Shown piece by piece: positions 25,717 to 37,896 of a stretch of DNA of 64,000 bases. The stretch's first letter is position 1. Every line of letters starts with the position of its first letter. The notes under the pieces are model-generated. The model saw only the letters and a program-made list of their open reading frames with translations, was not told where the DNA came from and ran no database searches. The translations under genes were made by a program, and so were the position numbers. Source of the DNA: Pseudomonadota bacterium (GTDB lineage Bacteria; Myxococcota_A; UBA796; UBA9615); the NCBI GenBank assembly GCA_024229515.1, contig JAAESI010000120.1:1-64000 (forward strand). The letters are read 5' to 3'.

Positions 25717-26475
25717 ATGAGGATCACATCCGCCGGCATCACGAACGTCGGCATGAAGCGGCAGAACAACGAAGACAACTACCTCATCAACGATGAGGTC
25801 GGGATCTACGTCTGCTGCGACGGCATGGGCGGCCACGCCGGCGGCGAGTACGCCTCGCAGATCGCCGTCACGACGGTCGAAGAGGTCCTCGCCAACATCC
25901 GGGACGAGGGGGGCGATGGCTCCGACGACGTCACGGACGACCAGATCACCCAGGAGAAGATCAAGTACGCCATCCGGCTCGCCGGCAAGCGGATCTTCGA
26001 GCGCGCCCAGGCGAACCCCGAGTACCGCGGCATGGGCACCACCGCCGTCATCCTCCTGTTCCGCAACGGCATGGCCTACCTCGCCCACGTCGGCGACTCC
26101 CGCGGCTACCTCATCCGCGGCGGGGAGATCACGCAGCGGACCGAGGACCACTCGTGGGTCAACGAGCAGATCAAGGCCGGCCTCATCACCCCCGAGACCG
26201 CCAAGCATCACCGCTTCCGCAACATCATCACGCGGTCGCTCGGCTTCCAGGAGGAGGTCGAGATCGACACCCAGGTGCTGCGCGCCGAGCCCGGCGATCT
26301 GTACCTGCTGTGCAGTGACGGACTGAGCAACCTCATCGACGAGGACGAGATGCGGGATCTGCTGGTCGAGAAGTCGTTCCAACTCGTCGCCCGCGACCTC
26401 GTGGATCTGGCCAACGCGCGCGGCGGTGACGACAACATCACGTGCGTCATCGCACGGGTCGACAGCGTCAGCTAG
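25717..26475 (+). CDS. PP2C-type serine/threonine protein phosphatase
   Basis: A metal-dependent phosphatase of 252 residues (PrpC/Stp type) that reverses Ser/Thr phosphorylation by Hanks-type kinases; no kinase gene is in the window. The metal-binding motifs are NVGMKRQNNEDNY, CDGMGGHAGGEYAS, HVGDSRGYLIRGG, LCSDGLSNLI and the final GGDDNIT, so the active site is complete. Single domain with no membrane segment. The ATG 25717 follows a reasonable AGGAG. It lies 23 nt after recN and could belong to the same transcript. Confidence 0.92.
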   Translation: MRITSAGITNVGMKRQNNEDNYLINDEVGIYVCCDGMGGHAGGEYASQIAVTTVEEVLANIRDEGGDGSDDVTDDQITQEKIKYAIRLAGKRIFERAQANPEYRGMGTTAVILLFRNGMAYLAHVGDSRGYLIRGGEITQRTEDHSWVNEQIKAGLITPETAKHHRFRNIITRSLGFQEEVEIDTQVLRAEPGDLYLLCSDGLSNLIDEDEMRDLLVEKSFQLVARDLVDLANARGGDDNITCVIARVDSVS

Positions 26476-26556
26476 AGGCCGCTCCGGCGCGACAACTCTG
26501 GGAGACAGGGAAGAACCCGTCTATCCTGTGGGTTGAGGAGGCGCTGAGGAGCATCG

Positions 26557-26585
26557 TTGACAGGGTATTGGCGCGGTTGTATCAC
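26557..26585 (+). promoter_or_regulatory. Sigma-70-type promoter for the M23 peptidase gene
   Basis: TTGACA at 26557-26562, a 17-nt spacer, and TATCAC at 26580-26585: a perfect -35, optimal spacing and 4 of 6 bases of the -10. Transcription would start near 26592, giving a leader of about 35 nt with an AGGAG before the start codon. The 26476-26556 stretch before it holds nothing else I can name. Confidence 0.6.
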
Positions 26586-26626
26586 TGCGCCGCTTTGAGA
26601 CCGGGCACCAGGAGAGACCCTCACTT

Positions 26627-27607
26627 TTGAGCTCCAGAATCGTCATCGCGGTTGAGCAGGACGACAACTCCGCTCGCCGCACCTTCGCTCTCGACGGACG
26701 CCGACTCCGGCGTTTCGCATGGATCGGTGCCCTCGGCCTGATCGTCTTCGCTGGCGGCATCGGCTTTGGCGGCTGGCAGGCCCACGACCGCTGGGGCAAC
26801 GGCCCCACCGCCCGCGCTGAGAACGCCGTGCTCCGCACCCGGCTGCAGAGCCTGGAGGCGCAGCAGACGCGCGTCGACCAGAGCCTCGCCCGCGTGATGG
26901 CCTACGACAGCAAGATTCGAACGATGACGCGCGAAGACGTCGGTGCCCACGCCCTCGGGCTCGGTCCGCTGTCCGAGCTGGAGATCGCCGCCGCCGAGCG
27001 TGAGGGCGGCGGAGTCGTGCTCCCCGGCGAAGAGCTGGAGCTCTCCGGCATCGTCGCCGCCCAGGACCTCGCCCCGATGGACGACATCGTGTCGCACCTG
27101 GACGACATGGAAGCACGCAGCTCCGACCTCGAGGGCCGCGTGCTGGCCGAGGAAGAGAGCCTCCAGGAGGTTCGCGCCTACTTGGACGACCGCACCTCCC
27201 TGCTCCGCGCCACGCCGTCGGTGTGGCCGGTTCGCGGCTGGGTGACGTCGCACTTCGGCTGGCGCAAGTCGCCCCACGGTGACGGCACGCGGCTGCACAG
27301 CGGCATGGACATCGCCGCCCCCATCGGCACCCCCATCATCGCCCCGGCCGACGGTCACGTCGTCTTCGCGGGCTACCACAGCGCCTACGGCAACCTGGTC
27401 GTCATCGACCACGGCTACGGCCTGACCAGCAAGTACGCCCACACGTCCCGCATGCTCGTGGGTGTGGGTGAGCGCGTGCAGCGCGGCGACCTGATCGCCC
27501 GCGTCGGCAACACGGGACGTTCGACCGGTCCTCACCTCCACTTCGAGGTGATCAAGGACGGCGTCGCGACGAGCCCGATGCGCTACCTCCGCAGCGTTCC
27601 CCGGTAG
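26627..27607 (+). CDS. M23 family metallopeptidase (LytM-domain, membrane-anchored)
   Basis: 326 residues. A short basic cytoplasmic start is followed by one membrane segment (about 31-50, GALGLIVFAGGIGFGGW), a coiled-coil/helical stalk (about 60-195) and a C-terminal M23/LytM domain. The zinc and catalytic pattern is present: HSGMDIAAPIGTPI (HxGxD), then KYAHTS and the GPHLHFEV motif. Such proteins cut peptidoglycan cross-links or activate amidases. The start is TTG 26627; no ATG or GTG fits better and an AGGAG lies upstream. It has its own promoter. Confidence 0.88.
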   Translation: MSSRIVIAVEQDDNSARRTFALDGRRLRRFAWIGALGLIVFAGGIGFGGWQAHDRWGNGPTARAENAVLRTRLQSLEAQQTRVDQSLARVMAYDSKIRTMTREDVGAHALGLGPLSELEIAAAEREGGGVVLPGEELELSGIVAAQDLAPMDDIVSHLDDMEARSSDLEGRVLAEEESLQEVRAYLDDRTSLLRATPSVWPVRGWVTSHFGWRKSPHGDGTRLHSGMDIAAPIGTPIIAPADGHVVFAGYHSAYGNLVVIDHGYGLTSKYAHTSRMLVGVGERVQRGDLIARVGNTGRSTGPHLHFEVIKDGVATSPMRYLRSVPR

Positions 27608-27655
27608 GGCAAACGCCCGGGCCGGTGGCCCCCATCGTGTCTATAGTCCGCCGCG

Positions 27656-28915
27656 ATGCGTACGCCTCTCTTCGTTCTTCTCGCCCTGCTGATGACCGGC
27701 TGCCATGGATCGGTCTCGATCGTTGGCCTCTTCGGAGGCGACGACGACGATGACTCCGCCGCCGCCGACGACGACGACATCACCGACGACGACGACGTGG
27801 ACGACGACGACGACATCGCCGACGACGACGACATCGCCGACGACGACGACATCACCGACGACGACGACATCGCCGATGACGACGACATCACCGACGACGA
27901 CGACATCGCCGATGACGATGACGTCGCCGACGATGACGACGCCGTGGACACCTGCGTCCCTGCTGCCCTGGGGTGCGGCGACAGCATCACCACGAGCAAC
28001 GACGCGACCAGTTCGGCCAGCGGCTACGACAGCTGGTCGTGCTTCGGTGGAGGCTCGACCGGGCCGGAGGTGTTCTTCGATCTCGCCGCGGGCGACCACC
28101 CTGTCTTCAGCCTGACCGTGGCCGGCCTCAGCGCGGATCTGGACTTGTTCGTGCTCACCGGCGACTGCAACCCCGAGGGCTGCGTCGACGGGTCGTGGAA
28201 CGGCGGCAACGAGACCGAAGAGGTCGAAGTCGAGCTGTCGGCCGGTGACTCCTACCAGGCAGTCGTGGACGGTTGGGAAGGCGCCGTGTCGGGATTCACC
28301 ATCACGATGGAGTGCGGCGTGATCGACGACGACGACGACGACATCGCGCCTGACGACGACGACATCGCGCCGGACGACGACGTTGACGGCGACGGCTTCG
28401 TCACGCCCGACGACTGCGACGACAACAACCCCGCCGTCAACCCGGGCGCGGTCGAGGCGTGCGACGGGGTCGACAACGACTGCTCGGGCTCCATCGACGA
28501 CGGCACGACCTGCGCCAGCTGCGTGCAGGGCGAGTTCGAGGGCCACACCTACCAGTTCTGCAACGGCTTCCCGTCCAACTGGAACGACGCCGAGGCGCTG
28601 TGCGGCCTGGCTGGCTACTACCTCGTAACCGTCAACACCGCCGACGAGGACGAGTTCATCGATGACTTCGCCACCAGCGCGCTCGTGACCGCGTGGTGGA
28701 TTGGCTACAACGACCAGGGCTTCGGCAACGAAGGCGACTACACGTGGTCCGCGGGCAACGGCTCGGGCTACGAGAACTGGGCGACGGGCGAGCCGAACAA
28801 CTCGGGTGGGTTCGGCGGCGAGGACTGCGTCGAGAAGCGCTCCGACTTCGATTGGGAGTGGAACGACATCTCCTGCAGCACCAGCAGCCCCTACGTCTGC
28901 GAACTCGACGAGTAA
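27656..28915 (+). CDS. Surface lipoprotein: poly-Asp stalk, PPC-like, MopE-type and C-type lectin-like domains
   Basis: 419 residues. Signal peptide with lipobox MTGC. A long acidic stalk of DDDDIA/DDDDIT units (about 35-97) follows, then a PPC-like beta domain (about 100-220), more Asp runs, a MopE-type calcium-binding segment (DVDGDGFVTPDDCDDNNPAV, then EACDGVDNDC) and finally a C-type lectin-like domain (about 285-419) with FCNGFPSNWNDAEALC, WWIGYND, the EPNN motif and WNDISC. EPN favours mannose-type ligands in animal lectins; here it is only suggestive. The Asp stalk is encoded by near-identical 18-nt repeats. Confidence 0.8.
   Translation: MRTPLFVLLALLMTGCHGSVSIVGLFGGDDDDDSAAADDDDITDDDDVDDDDDIADDDDIADDDDITDDDDIADDDDITDDDDIADDDDVADDDDAVDTCVPAALGCGDSITTSNDATSSASGYDSWSCFGGGSTGPEVFFDLAAGDHPVFSLTVAGLSADLDLFVLTGDCNPEGCVDGSWNGGNETEEVEVELSAGDSYQAVVDGWEGAVSGFTITMECGVIDDDDDDIAPDDDDIAPDDDVDGDGFVTPDDCDDNNPAVNPGAVEACDGVDNDCSGSIDDGTTCASCVQGEFEGHTYQFCNGFPSNWNDAEALCGLAGYYLVTVNTADEDEFIDDFATSALVTAWWIGYNDQGFGNEGDYTWSAGNGSGYENWATGEPNNSGGFGGEDCVEKRSDFDWEWNDISCSTSSPYVCELDE
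27767..27940 (+). repeat. In-frame tandem 18-nt repeat coding for DDDDI(A/T)
   Basis: About nine to ten units of GACGACGACGACATCRCC and variants, all in frame with the lectin-like lipoprotein. Such repeats can change copy number by slippage, altering stalk length without a frameshift because the unit is a multiple of three. Confidence 0.85.
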
Positions 28916-28943
28916 CCGGAGACTGGCGGGTCGTGGGCGCGCC

Positions 28944-30356
28944 CTAGGCGGTCGCGGTCCCCTGCATGACCAGCAGCACGCTCCCGTCCGGCAGTGATGC
29001 CGTGGTGGTGCGTACGCCGACGACGGCGGCGGCGCCCTGCTCGGTTGCGTTCCGCTTCAGTCCGACCATGGCGGCGTTCAACGCGGCCTCGAGCTTGACC
29101 GCCCGGTTGCGACCGTCGAGGTCGGCGACCGCGATGACCACGGAGACGCTGACGAGGCCGAGGATGTCGTCCAGCCCGGGGAACTGATCCACCGTGGCCA
29201 GGAGCACCCCGTTGCTCTGCGGGGTCTGGCGGTTGCGGACGGTGTCGTCGTTGTCGCCTCCCATGAGGTCGCCCATCTCGATGGGTTCGGAGGCGGCGGG
29301 CTCGGGGGGCGGGGTGGTGAAGCCGACATCGCCGAGGCTGTCGGCGACGCTGAGGTCGACACCGGACAGGTCGTCCGCGGAGATGGCGGCGCGCTTGGGC
29401 TCGGGCAGGACCTCGGGCGTCGGTTCGATGGCGACCGTGTCGGCGAAGGCCTCGCCGGGCTCGTCGTCGTCGTCCTCCTCCTCGCCTCCAGCCACGACCA
29501 GCCCTTCCTCGGTCTCGGTCTCGGGCTCGGGCTCGGGCTCCGCCACGGGCACGGTTTCTGCGACCGCGGCGAGCACGTCGGCGGTGCTGGCGTCCTCGAC
29601 GTGGCCCGCCTCGAGCTCGTCGGCCTCCTCGTCCTCGTCCGCCTCGCCTGCGACGACCAGCCCCTCCTCCGGCTCCGGCTCGTCGTCGTCGTCGGCTCCT
29701 CCGGCCACGACCAGCTCGCCCGACGCTTCGTCGTAGGCTTCGCCGGCGATCTCGAGCGGCTCTTCGGGCGCTGGGAACGGCTTGCCCTCGCTGTCCAGAA
29801 GCTCGACTTCGGGTCCGGCTCGGCAGGCTCCCAGCAGGCTGTCGATCGTGGCGTTCAGCTGCCTCGCCTCGTCTTCGCTGACGCCGTTGAGCACGAACGG
29901 AAGATCCGAGGTCAGGTCGTGGAGCTTGTTCGGGTTCCGCTTGAAGCGGCCGATGCGCATCATCACGCGTCGCAGCTCGGAGATCCCGCCCTCGTCCAGC
30001 CGGTCGACGACGACCACCCAGGCCGCTTCGATCGTGGTCGAGATGTCCACCGAATCGCCCTCGACGCCGGTGTCCAGGGTGAGCGCCCCCAGATCCAGCC
30101 CGCCACCACTGCGGGTCGCCGGAGGCGGGGTGGGTTCGACCGCCGGCGCCGCCGCAAGGGGAGCCGCCTCGGGGGGGATCGCCGGCACCGACTCGCTGGA
30201 GGGGATGCCTCCGTCGAGCTTCAGCGCGGGCGCCTTGACCTTGATCAGCAGCTTGGCGTCGCACTCCCCACATCGGAGGCGGACGCGTCCCTTGTCGTCA
30301 CGTTCGCCCGGATCGATGTCGACCTTGGCGCTGCACTTGGGACATGTGACCTGCAT
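28944..30356 (-). CDS. Zinc-ribbon protein with acidic linker and YbjQ-like C-terminal domain
   Basis: 470 residues. It begins with an MJ0042-type zinc ribbon (VTCPKCSAKVDI ... VRLRCGECDAKLLI; four cysteines as CPKC and CGEC). A linker with Pro/Ala is followed by a small helical domain (about 110-185), a long low-complexity region rich in Glu/Asp/Ala with repeated GLVVAGE motifs (about 200-345), and a final domain of about 85 residues (VSVVIAVADLDGRNRAVKLE, AAVVGVRTTTASLPDG) that resembles the YbjQ/DUF74 fold. Zinc-ribbon starts like this are common in myxobacterial regulatory proteins. No enzymatic role visible. It is convergent with the lectin-like gene. Confidence 0.65.
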   Translation of the reverse strand: MQVTCPKCSAKVDIDPGERDDKGRVRLRCGECDAKLLIKVKAPALKLDGGIPSSESVPAIPPEAAPLAAAPAVEPTPPPATRSGGGLDLGALTLDTGVEGDSVDISTTIEAAWVVVVDRLDEGGISELRRVMMRIGRFKRNPNKLHDLTSDLPFVLNGVSEDEARQLNATIDSLLGACRAGPEVELLDSEGKPFPAPEEPLEIAGEAYDEASGELVVAGGADDDDEPEPEEGLVVAGEADEDEEADELEAGHVEDASTADVLAAVAETVPVAEPEPEPETETEEGLVVAGGEEEDDDDEPGEAFADTVAIEPTPEVLPEPKRAAISADDLSGVDLSVADSLGDVGFTTPPPEPAASEPIEMGDLMGGDNDDTVRNRQTPQSNGVLLATVDQFPGLDDILGLVSVSVVIAVADLDGRNRAVKLEAALNAAMVGLKRNATEQGAAAVVGVRTTTASLPDGSVLLVMQGTATA

Positions 30357-30379
30357 GACTTGGCTGCGAAGGTTACCAG

Positions 30380-33139
<2,760 letters not shown>

Positions 33140-33296
33140 CGTGGGGGGCTCCTTCTGCGATGCGGCGGCTTTGGTAGCACAAACGCCTAATCACAGGCGC
33201 GCGCGACGCAATGCCCAACTGCTACCTTCACGGACGGAATTCCCGGGACAGGGCGTCGAGCATGTCCTATCTAGGGTTCCGTTCAGGGAGCACCGA

Positions 33297-33839
33297 ATGA
33301 TCCGTAGCCATTCCATTGTGGCGATGCTGGCAGTCCTTCTGCTGGCGGTCGCCGCCCACGCCACCTCGGCGATGTATGTCACCGACGCCGAACAGGCGAA
33401 GCTGTCGACGGCCGTCGTCGTCGCCACCGTGGGCGCCTCGACCAACGCCAAGAGCGAGCAGTACAACGCGCCGATCACCTTGACGAAGATCAAGGTCGAC
33501 GAGGTTCTGTACGGCAACGCCCCCAAGGAGATCACCATCGAGCAGATGGGCGGGACCCTGGGCGATCAGACGATGTACGTGCCCGGCGACGCCCGCTTCG
33601 AGGCGAACAGCAAGGTCGTGCTCTTCGTCCGCAACGTGGACGGCGGCTGGTACCTCACCGCGATGGAGCAGAGCCTCTACCGCGTCGTCGGCCACGAGCT
33701 GCAGCGCGAGCTGTCCGGCGGCATGTGGATCCGCTCCCCCAGCGGCCGCCTGGTTGAGTTCCACGAGCCTGCCGAACGCCCGGTCAAGACGCTCGACAGC
33801 TTCCGCCGCCTTCTGGGCGCCCTGAAGGGAGCCGAGTAG
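33297..33839 (+). CDS. Small secreted protein paired with the matrixin gene
   Basis: 180 residues with a Sec signal peptide (cleavage plausible after AAHATSA). The mature part is a single beta-rich domain (ADV-like: VVVATVGASTNAKSEQYNAP, IKVDEVLYGNAPKEITIEQM, VVLFVRN) and ends in a helix. It resembles small beta-barrel proteins often found beside matrixin-type proteases in myxobacteria; I recall no defined function. The ATG 33297 has an AGGGAG upstream. The protease gene starts at the base directly after its stop, so the two are likely translated together. Confidence 0.65.
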   Translation: MIRSHSIVAMLAVLLLAVAAHATSAMYVTDAEQAKLSTAVVVATVGASTNAKSEQYNAPITLTKIKVDEVLYGNAPKEITIEQMGGTLGDQTMYVPGDARFEANSKVVLFVRNVDGGWYLTAMEQSLYRVVGHELQRELSGGMWIRSPSGRLVEFHEPAERPVKTLDSFRRLLGALKGAE

Positions 33840-35312
33840 ATGTCGCGTCTCCTGACCGCGCTGACCGTGCTGGCCCTCGCGGCGGCTCCCGCCTCGGCCC
33901 TCGCCTACACCTCGATGTTCACCGGCGGCAACCCGCTGGAGTGGGACAGCGGCAACCCCGAGACCACTTGGCGGCTGTCGTCCAACTACACCTCGGACGA
34001 CCTCGGCACGAGCACCGTGGTCGACAAGCTCACCCTCGCGATGGACGAGTGGAGCGTGCCGGGCTGCACCAGCTTCAACGCCAACTACGGCGGCACCCGC
34101 TCGGGCAACCCCGTCGACAGCGACCAGAACGAGGACCTCGTCGGCTTCACGACGTCGTGGCCGTCGTCCTTCGGCAGCACCACGCTGGCCGTGACCACCC
34201 CATGGTTCTTCAGTGACGGTGAGATCACCCGCGCGGCGATGGTGTTCAACGAGGCGAACTACACCTGGGTCACCAACAGCCCCAACGACTGGGACGAGTC
34301 CGACCTGCAGTCGGTGGCGGCGCACGAGTTCGGTCACTGGATCGGCTTCGACCACAGCAACTTCACCGGCTCCTCGATGACCGCCTACTACTCGGGCGCG
34401 ACGGCCGAGCGCACGCTCACGTGCGACGACACCGAGGGCGTCTGCTGGAAGTACCCCAGCTCCGGCAACAGCTGCACGGCGACCCGCTACTGCGAGTGCG
34501 GAGTCACCTGCGACTCCGGTCTGTGCAACGGCATGCCCGGCGACGACGACGACGCGACCCCGCCGGACGACGACGACGCCGGTGACGACGACGACGGCGA
34601 GTGGGACATCTGCGGCGGCGGCTCGGACGAGAACTTCAACGAGAGCGAGCCCAACGACTGGCAGGGCGAAGAGGACATTGACTACGCGACCCCGGGGACC
34701 GGCGATCTGACCCTCAGCGGCTCGATCACCTGCGGGAACGACGGCAATGGCTGGACGGGCGACTACGACTGGTTCGTGGTGGACTTCCCGTGCGCCGGCG
34801 ACGGTCACTTCAACCTGGACTGGGACGGCACCAACAGCGACCTGGACTACTACGTCTGGGCTGCCGGCTACGACGCCGACGGCGACGGCGAGCTCGACCC
34901 CTACATCACCAACCTGACCGCCGAGCTGGAAGGGCCGATCACCGAGTCCGCCTCCGGCGGCGGCCGCATGTGGTTCCTCGTGCTGTGCTGGGAGGGTTCG
35001 ACCACGAACTACGAGTTCACGATCGACTGGAACCCCTACGACAGCAGTGGTGACGACGACGACGCCAGCAGCGACGACGACGACGCCAGCAGCGACGACG
35101 ACGACGACGCCAGCGACGACGACGATGCCAGCAGCGACGACGACGACGCCAGCGACGACGATGATGACGACGACGACGATGACGACGATGACGCCGACGC
35201 CACGTACCGCCGCGGCGCCTGCGTTTGCGATGCCAGCGGGCCGGCCGTCGGCTCCGGCAGCCTCGCGATCCTCGTCCTCCTGGGCCTCGGGATCGTCCGC
35301 CGCCGCTCCTAA
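33840..35312 (+). CDS. Secreted matrixin-like zinc metalloprotease with PPC domain and MYXO-CTERM-like tail
   Basis: 490 residues. Signal peptide (about 1-22). The catalytic domain carries HEFGHWIGFDH, the HExxHxxGxxH zinc motif, at about 163-173, with a Met-turn SSMTAYYS about ten residues on. Cysteine-rich linker and DDDD runs follow, then a PPC-like beta domain (about 275-400), a poly-Asp/Ser stretch (about 405-455) and a C-terminal tail CVCDASG-hydrophobic-VRRRS, similar to the MYXO-CTERM sorting signal. It probably acts outside the cell or at the surface. Starts immediately after the preceding gene's stop. Confidence 0.82.
   Translation: MSRLLTALTVLALAAAPASALAYTSMFTGGNPLEWDSGNPETTWRLSSNYTSDDLGTSTVVDKLTLAMDEWSVPGCTSFNANYGGTRSGNPVDSDQNEDLVGFTTSWPSSFGSTTLAVTTPWFFSDGEITRAAMVFNEANYTWVTNSPNDWDESDLQSVAAHEFGHWIGFDHSNFTGSSMTAYYSGATAERTLTCDDTEGVCWKYPSSGNSCTATRYCECGVTCDSGLCNGMPGDDDDATPPDDDDAGDDDDGEWDICGGGSDENFNESEPNDWQGEEDIDYATPGTGDLTLSGSITCGNDGNGWTGDYDWFVVDFPCAGDGHFNLDWDGTNSDLDYYVWAAGYDADGDGELDPYITNLTAELEGPITESASGGGRMWFLVLCWEGSTTNYEFTIDWNPYDSSGDDDDASSDDDDASSDDDDDASDDDDASSDDDDASDDDDDDDDDDDDDADATYRRGACVCDASGPAVGSGSLAILVLLGLGIVRRRS
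35052..35194 (+). repeat. In-frame Asp-rich tandem repeat in the matrixin gene
   Basis: GACGACGACGACGCCAGCAGC-type units (coding DDDDASS or DDDDAS) repeated about six times and ending in a longer run of GAC/GAT codons. Same codon logic as the repeat in the lectin-like lipoprotein gene but with a 21-nt or 18-nt unit. Confidence 0.8.
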
Positions 35313-35318
35313 GAAACG

Positions 35319-35496
35319 TTTACACGCTGAATCCGGCGTGCTAGATGCGCGCCTCCCCGGCAATCGCGTTGTGTGATGGCTGTGGAAAACGACACACGCG
35401 TTGTGTTCGACCTCTCCGGTGACCGCTTTGCGGTTTTGAGGTCTTCACCGGTCTGCGGACCGGGGACACGCGCGGCGGAACAACCGGAGGAACGAC
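35319..35496 (+). promoter_or_regulatory. Candidate promoter and hairpin-rich leader of the rpsB operon
   Basis: TTTACA (35319-35324), 17 nt, then TAGATG (35342-35347) preceded by TG as in an extended -10. The leader of about 140 nt that follows contains ACCGC-ttt-GCGGT (35422-35434) followed by TTTT-like sequence, and CCGGTC-tgcg-GACCGG (35448-35463). rpsB mRNAs carry S2-binding leaders in several bacterial groups, so this leader may mediate feedback; that is inference. Confidence 0.45.
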
Positions 35497-36597
35497 ATGC
35501 CTGATATTTCCCTGCGACAGTTGCTCGATGCCGGCGTCCACTTTGGTCACCAGACCAAGCGGTGGAACCCGAAGATGAAAGCTTTCATCTTCGGCGAGAA
35601 GAACGGCATCCACATCATCAACCTGCAGAAGACGGCTATCCAGCTGAAGCAGGCGACGGACTTCGTGTCCGCGGCAGTGGCTCGCGGCCAGAAGGTGCTG
35701 TTCGTCGGCACCAAGCGCCAGGCGGCCGACATCGTCGCGGAGAACGCCCGTCGCGCGGGTCAGTTCTACGTCACGCACCGTTGGCTCGGCGGCATGCTGA
35801 CCAACTTCAAGACCGTCAAGGGCTCCATCGACCGGCTCAACAAGCTGGAGAAGGACTTCGGCGAGGGCCGCTTCGAGGGGCTCAACAAGAAGGAGCGCAT
35901 CCGCATCGAGCGCGAGATCGCGAAGCTCAAGCGCGCGCTCGGCGGCATCCAGGAGATGACCGCGCTCCCCGGCGTCATGTTCGTCATCGACCCCAAGAAG
36001 GAGCACATCGCGATCAAGGAGGCCCGACGCCTCGAGATCCCGATCGTCGCCGTGGTCGACACCAACTGCGACCCCGACGGCATCACCTACGTCATCCCCG
36101 GCAACGACGACGCGCTCAAGGCCATCCGCCTGTTCACGGGCACGATCGCCGACTCCTGCATCGAGGGGAGCCAGATGGCGAAGGACTTCGCCCGCCGCGA
36201 GTACATGAACGTGGGCCAGGGCCAGACGTTCACGTCCGAGGAGGACGCCGGTCCCGAGGTGCTCGTCAAGAGCGCCGGTGACGCGCCCGCCGAGGAGGCC
36301 GCCGCCGAGGCCGCGCCCGCCGAGGAGGCTCCGGTTGCTGAGGCCGCGCCCGCCGAGGAGGCCGCTGAGGCCCCCGCCGCGGACGAGGCTCCGCCGGTTT
36401 CGTCCGATGCTTCGCCGGACGCGACCGTAGCCGAGGAGGCCGCCCCCGCCGAGGAGGCTGCTGCCGAGGAGGCGCCCGCCGCTGAGGAGGCTCCCGCCGC
36501 CGAAGAGGCTCCCGCCGAGGATGCTGCTGAGGAGGCCCCGGCCGCCGAAGAGGCTCCCGCTGAGGAAGCCGCCGAAGAGACTCCCGCGGCCGAGTAG
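35497..36597 (+). CDS. rpsB: 30S ribosomal protein S2 with a long acidic Ala/Glu/Pro tail
   Basis: The first 240 residues are a complete S2 ([20 protein letters not shown] at the start, [47 protein letters not shown]). From about 255 to 366 there is a low-complexity extension of EEA/APAEE units, more than 100 residues beyond the usual S2 length of 230-260. Ala/Glu-rich S2 extensions occur in some bacteria but their role is not known to me. ATG 35497 follows a GGAGG. First gene of the cluster rpsB-tsf-frr-uppS-cdsA-tsaB. Confidence 0.95.
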   Translation: MPDISLRQLLDAGVHFGHQTKRWNPKMKAFIFGEKNGIHIINLQKTAIQLKQATDFVSAAVARGQKVLFVGTKRQAADIVAENARRAGQFYVTHRWLGGMLTNFKTVKGSIDRLNKLEKDFGEGRFEGLNKKERIRIEREIAKLKRALGGIQEMTALPGVMFVIDPKKEHIAIKEARRLEIPIVAVVDTNCDPDGITYVIPGNDDALKAIRLFTGTIADSCIEGSQMAKDFARREYMNVGQGQTFTSEEDAGPEVLVKSAGDAPAEEAAAEAAPAEEAPVAEAAPAEEAAEAPAADEAPPVSSDASPDATVAEEAAPAEEAAAEEAPAAEEAPAAEEAPAEDAAEEAPAAEEAPAEEAAEETPAAE

Positions 36598-36635
36598 CCG
36601 CAACCCCACTTTCCACTCCCACAGGAGACGAAGAC

Positions 36636-37298
<663 letters not shown>

Positions 37299-37341
37299 GC
37301 AGACCGCGCAGGCCTGAGCCCGACCGTTTAGACTCCCGCGC

Positions 37342-37896
37342 ATGCAGGAGTACCTCGACGAAATGAGCACCGACATGGAGAAGCCGATTCGGCATCTCCG
37401 CGGTGAGCTGGGCAAGGTCCGCACCGGGCGCGCATCGCTCGCCCTCCTGGACGACATCAAGGTCGAGTATTACGGCTCGCCGACCCCGTTGAACGGGGTG
37501 GCGACGCTGTCCGTGCCCGAGCCTCGGATGATCATCATCAAGCCATGGGACGTCTCCATGCTCGGTGAGATCGAGAAGGCCATCGGCGCCTCCTCCCTCG
37601 GCATCCACCCGAACAACGACGGCAAGATCGTCCGCCTCAGCTTCCCCGAGTTGACCGGCGACCGGCGCAAGGAGCTGGTTCGCGAAGTGCAGGGCATGGG
37701 CGAGCAGGCCAAGGTCGGCGTGCGCGCGGTCCGCCGCGACTACAACGACCTGTTCAAGGGCATGCAGAAGGAGGGCGAGATGACCGAGGACGACCTCGCT
37801 CGCGTGCTCGACAAGGTGCAGGGCGTGACCAACGACGGCACCGCCAAGATCGACGACGTGGTCAAGCGCAAGGAAGCCGAGATCCTCGAGGTCTGA
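37342..37896 (+). CDS. frr: Ribosome recycling factor
   Basis: Splits the post-termination ribosome together with EF-G. 184 residues, the usual length (185). Features: EKPIRHLRGELGKVRTGRAS of the long helix, YYGSPTPLNGVATLSVPEPR (the beta domain), and RRDYNDLFKGMQKEGEMTED of the C-terminal helix. ATG 37342. Its stop directly precedes or shares a base with the uppS ATG at 37896 (TGATG), so the genes are coupled. Confidence 0.95.
   Translation: MQEYLDEMSTDMEKPIRHLRGELGKVRTGRASLALLDDIKVEYYGSPTPLNGVATLSVPEPRMIIIKPWDVSMLGEIEKAIGASSLGIHPNNDGKIVRLSFPELTGDRRKELVREVQGMGEQAKVGVRAVRRDYNDLFKGMQKEGEMTEDDLARVLDKVQGVTNDGTAKIDDVVKRKEAEILEV

Noticed and set aside
27767..27940. A CRISPR-like or satellite repeat
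   Set aside because: Units are contiguous, without spacers, and in frame with a surface protein gene; they are coding repeats.
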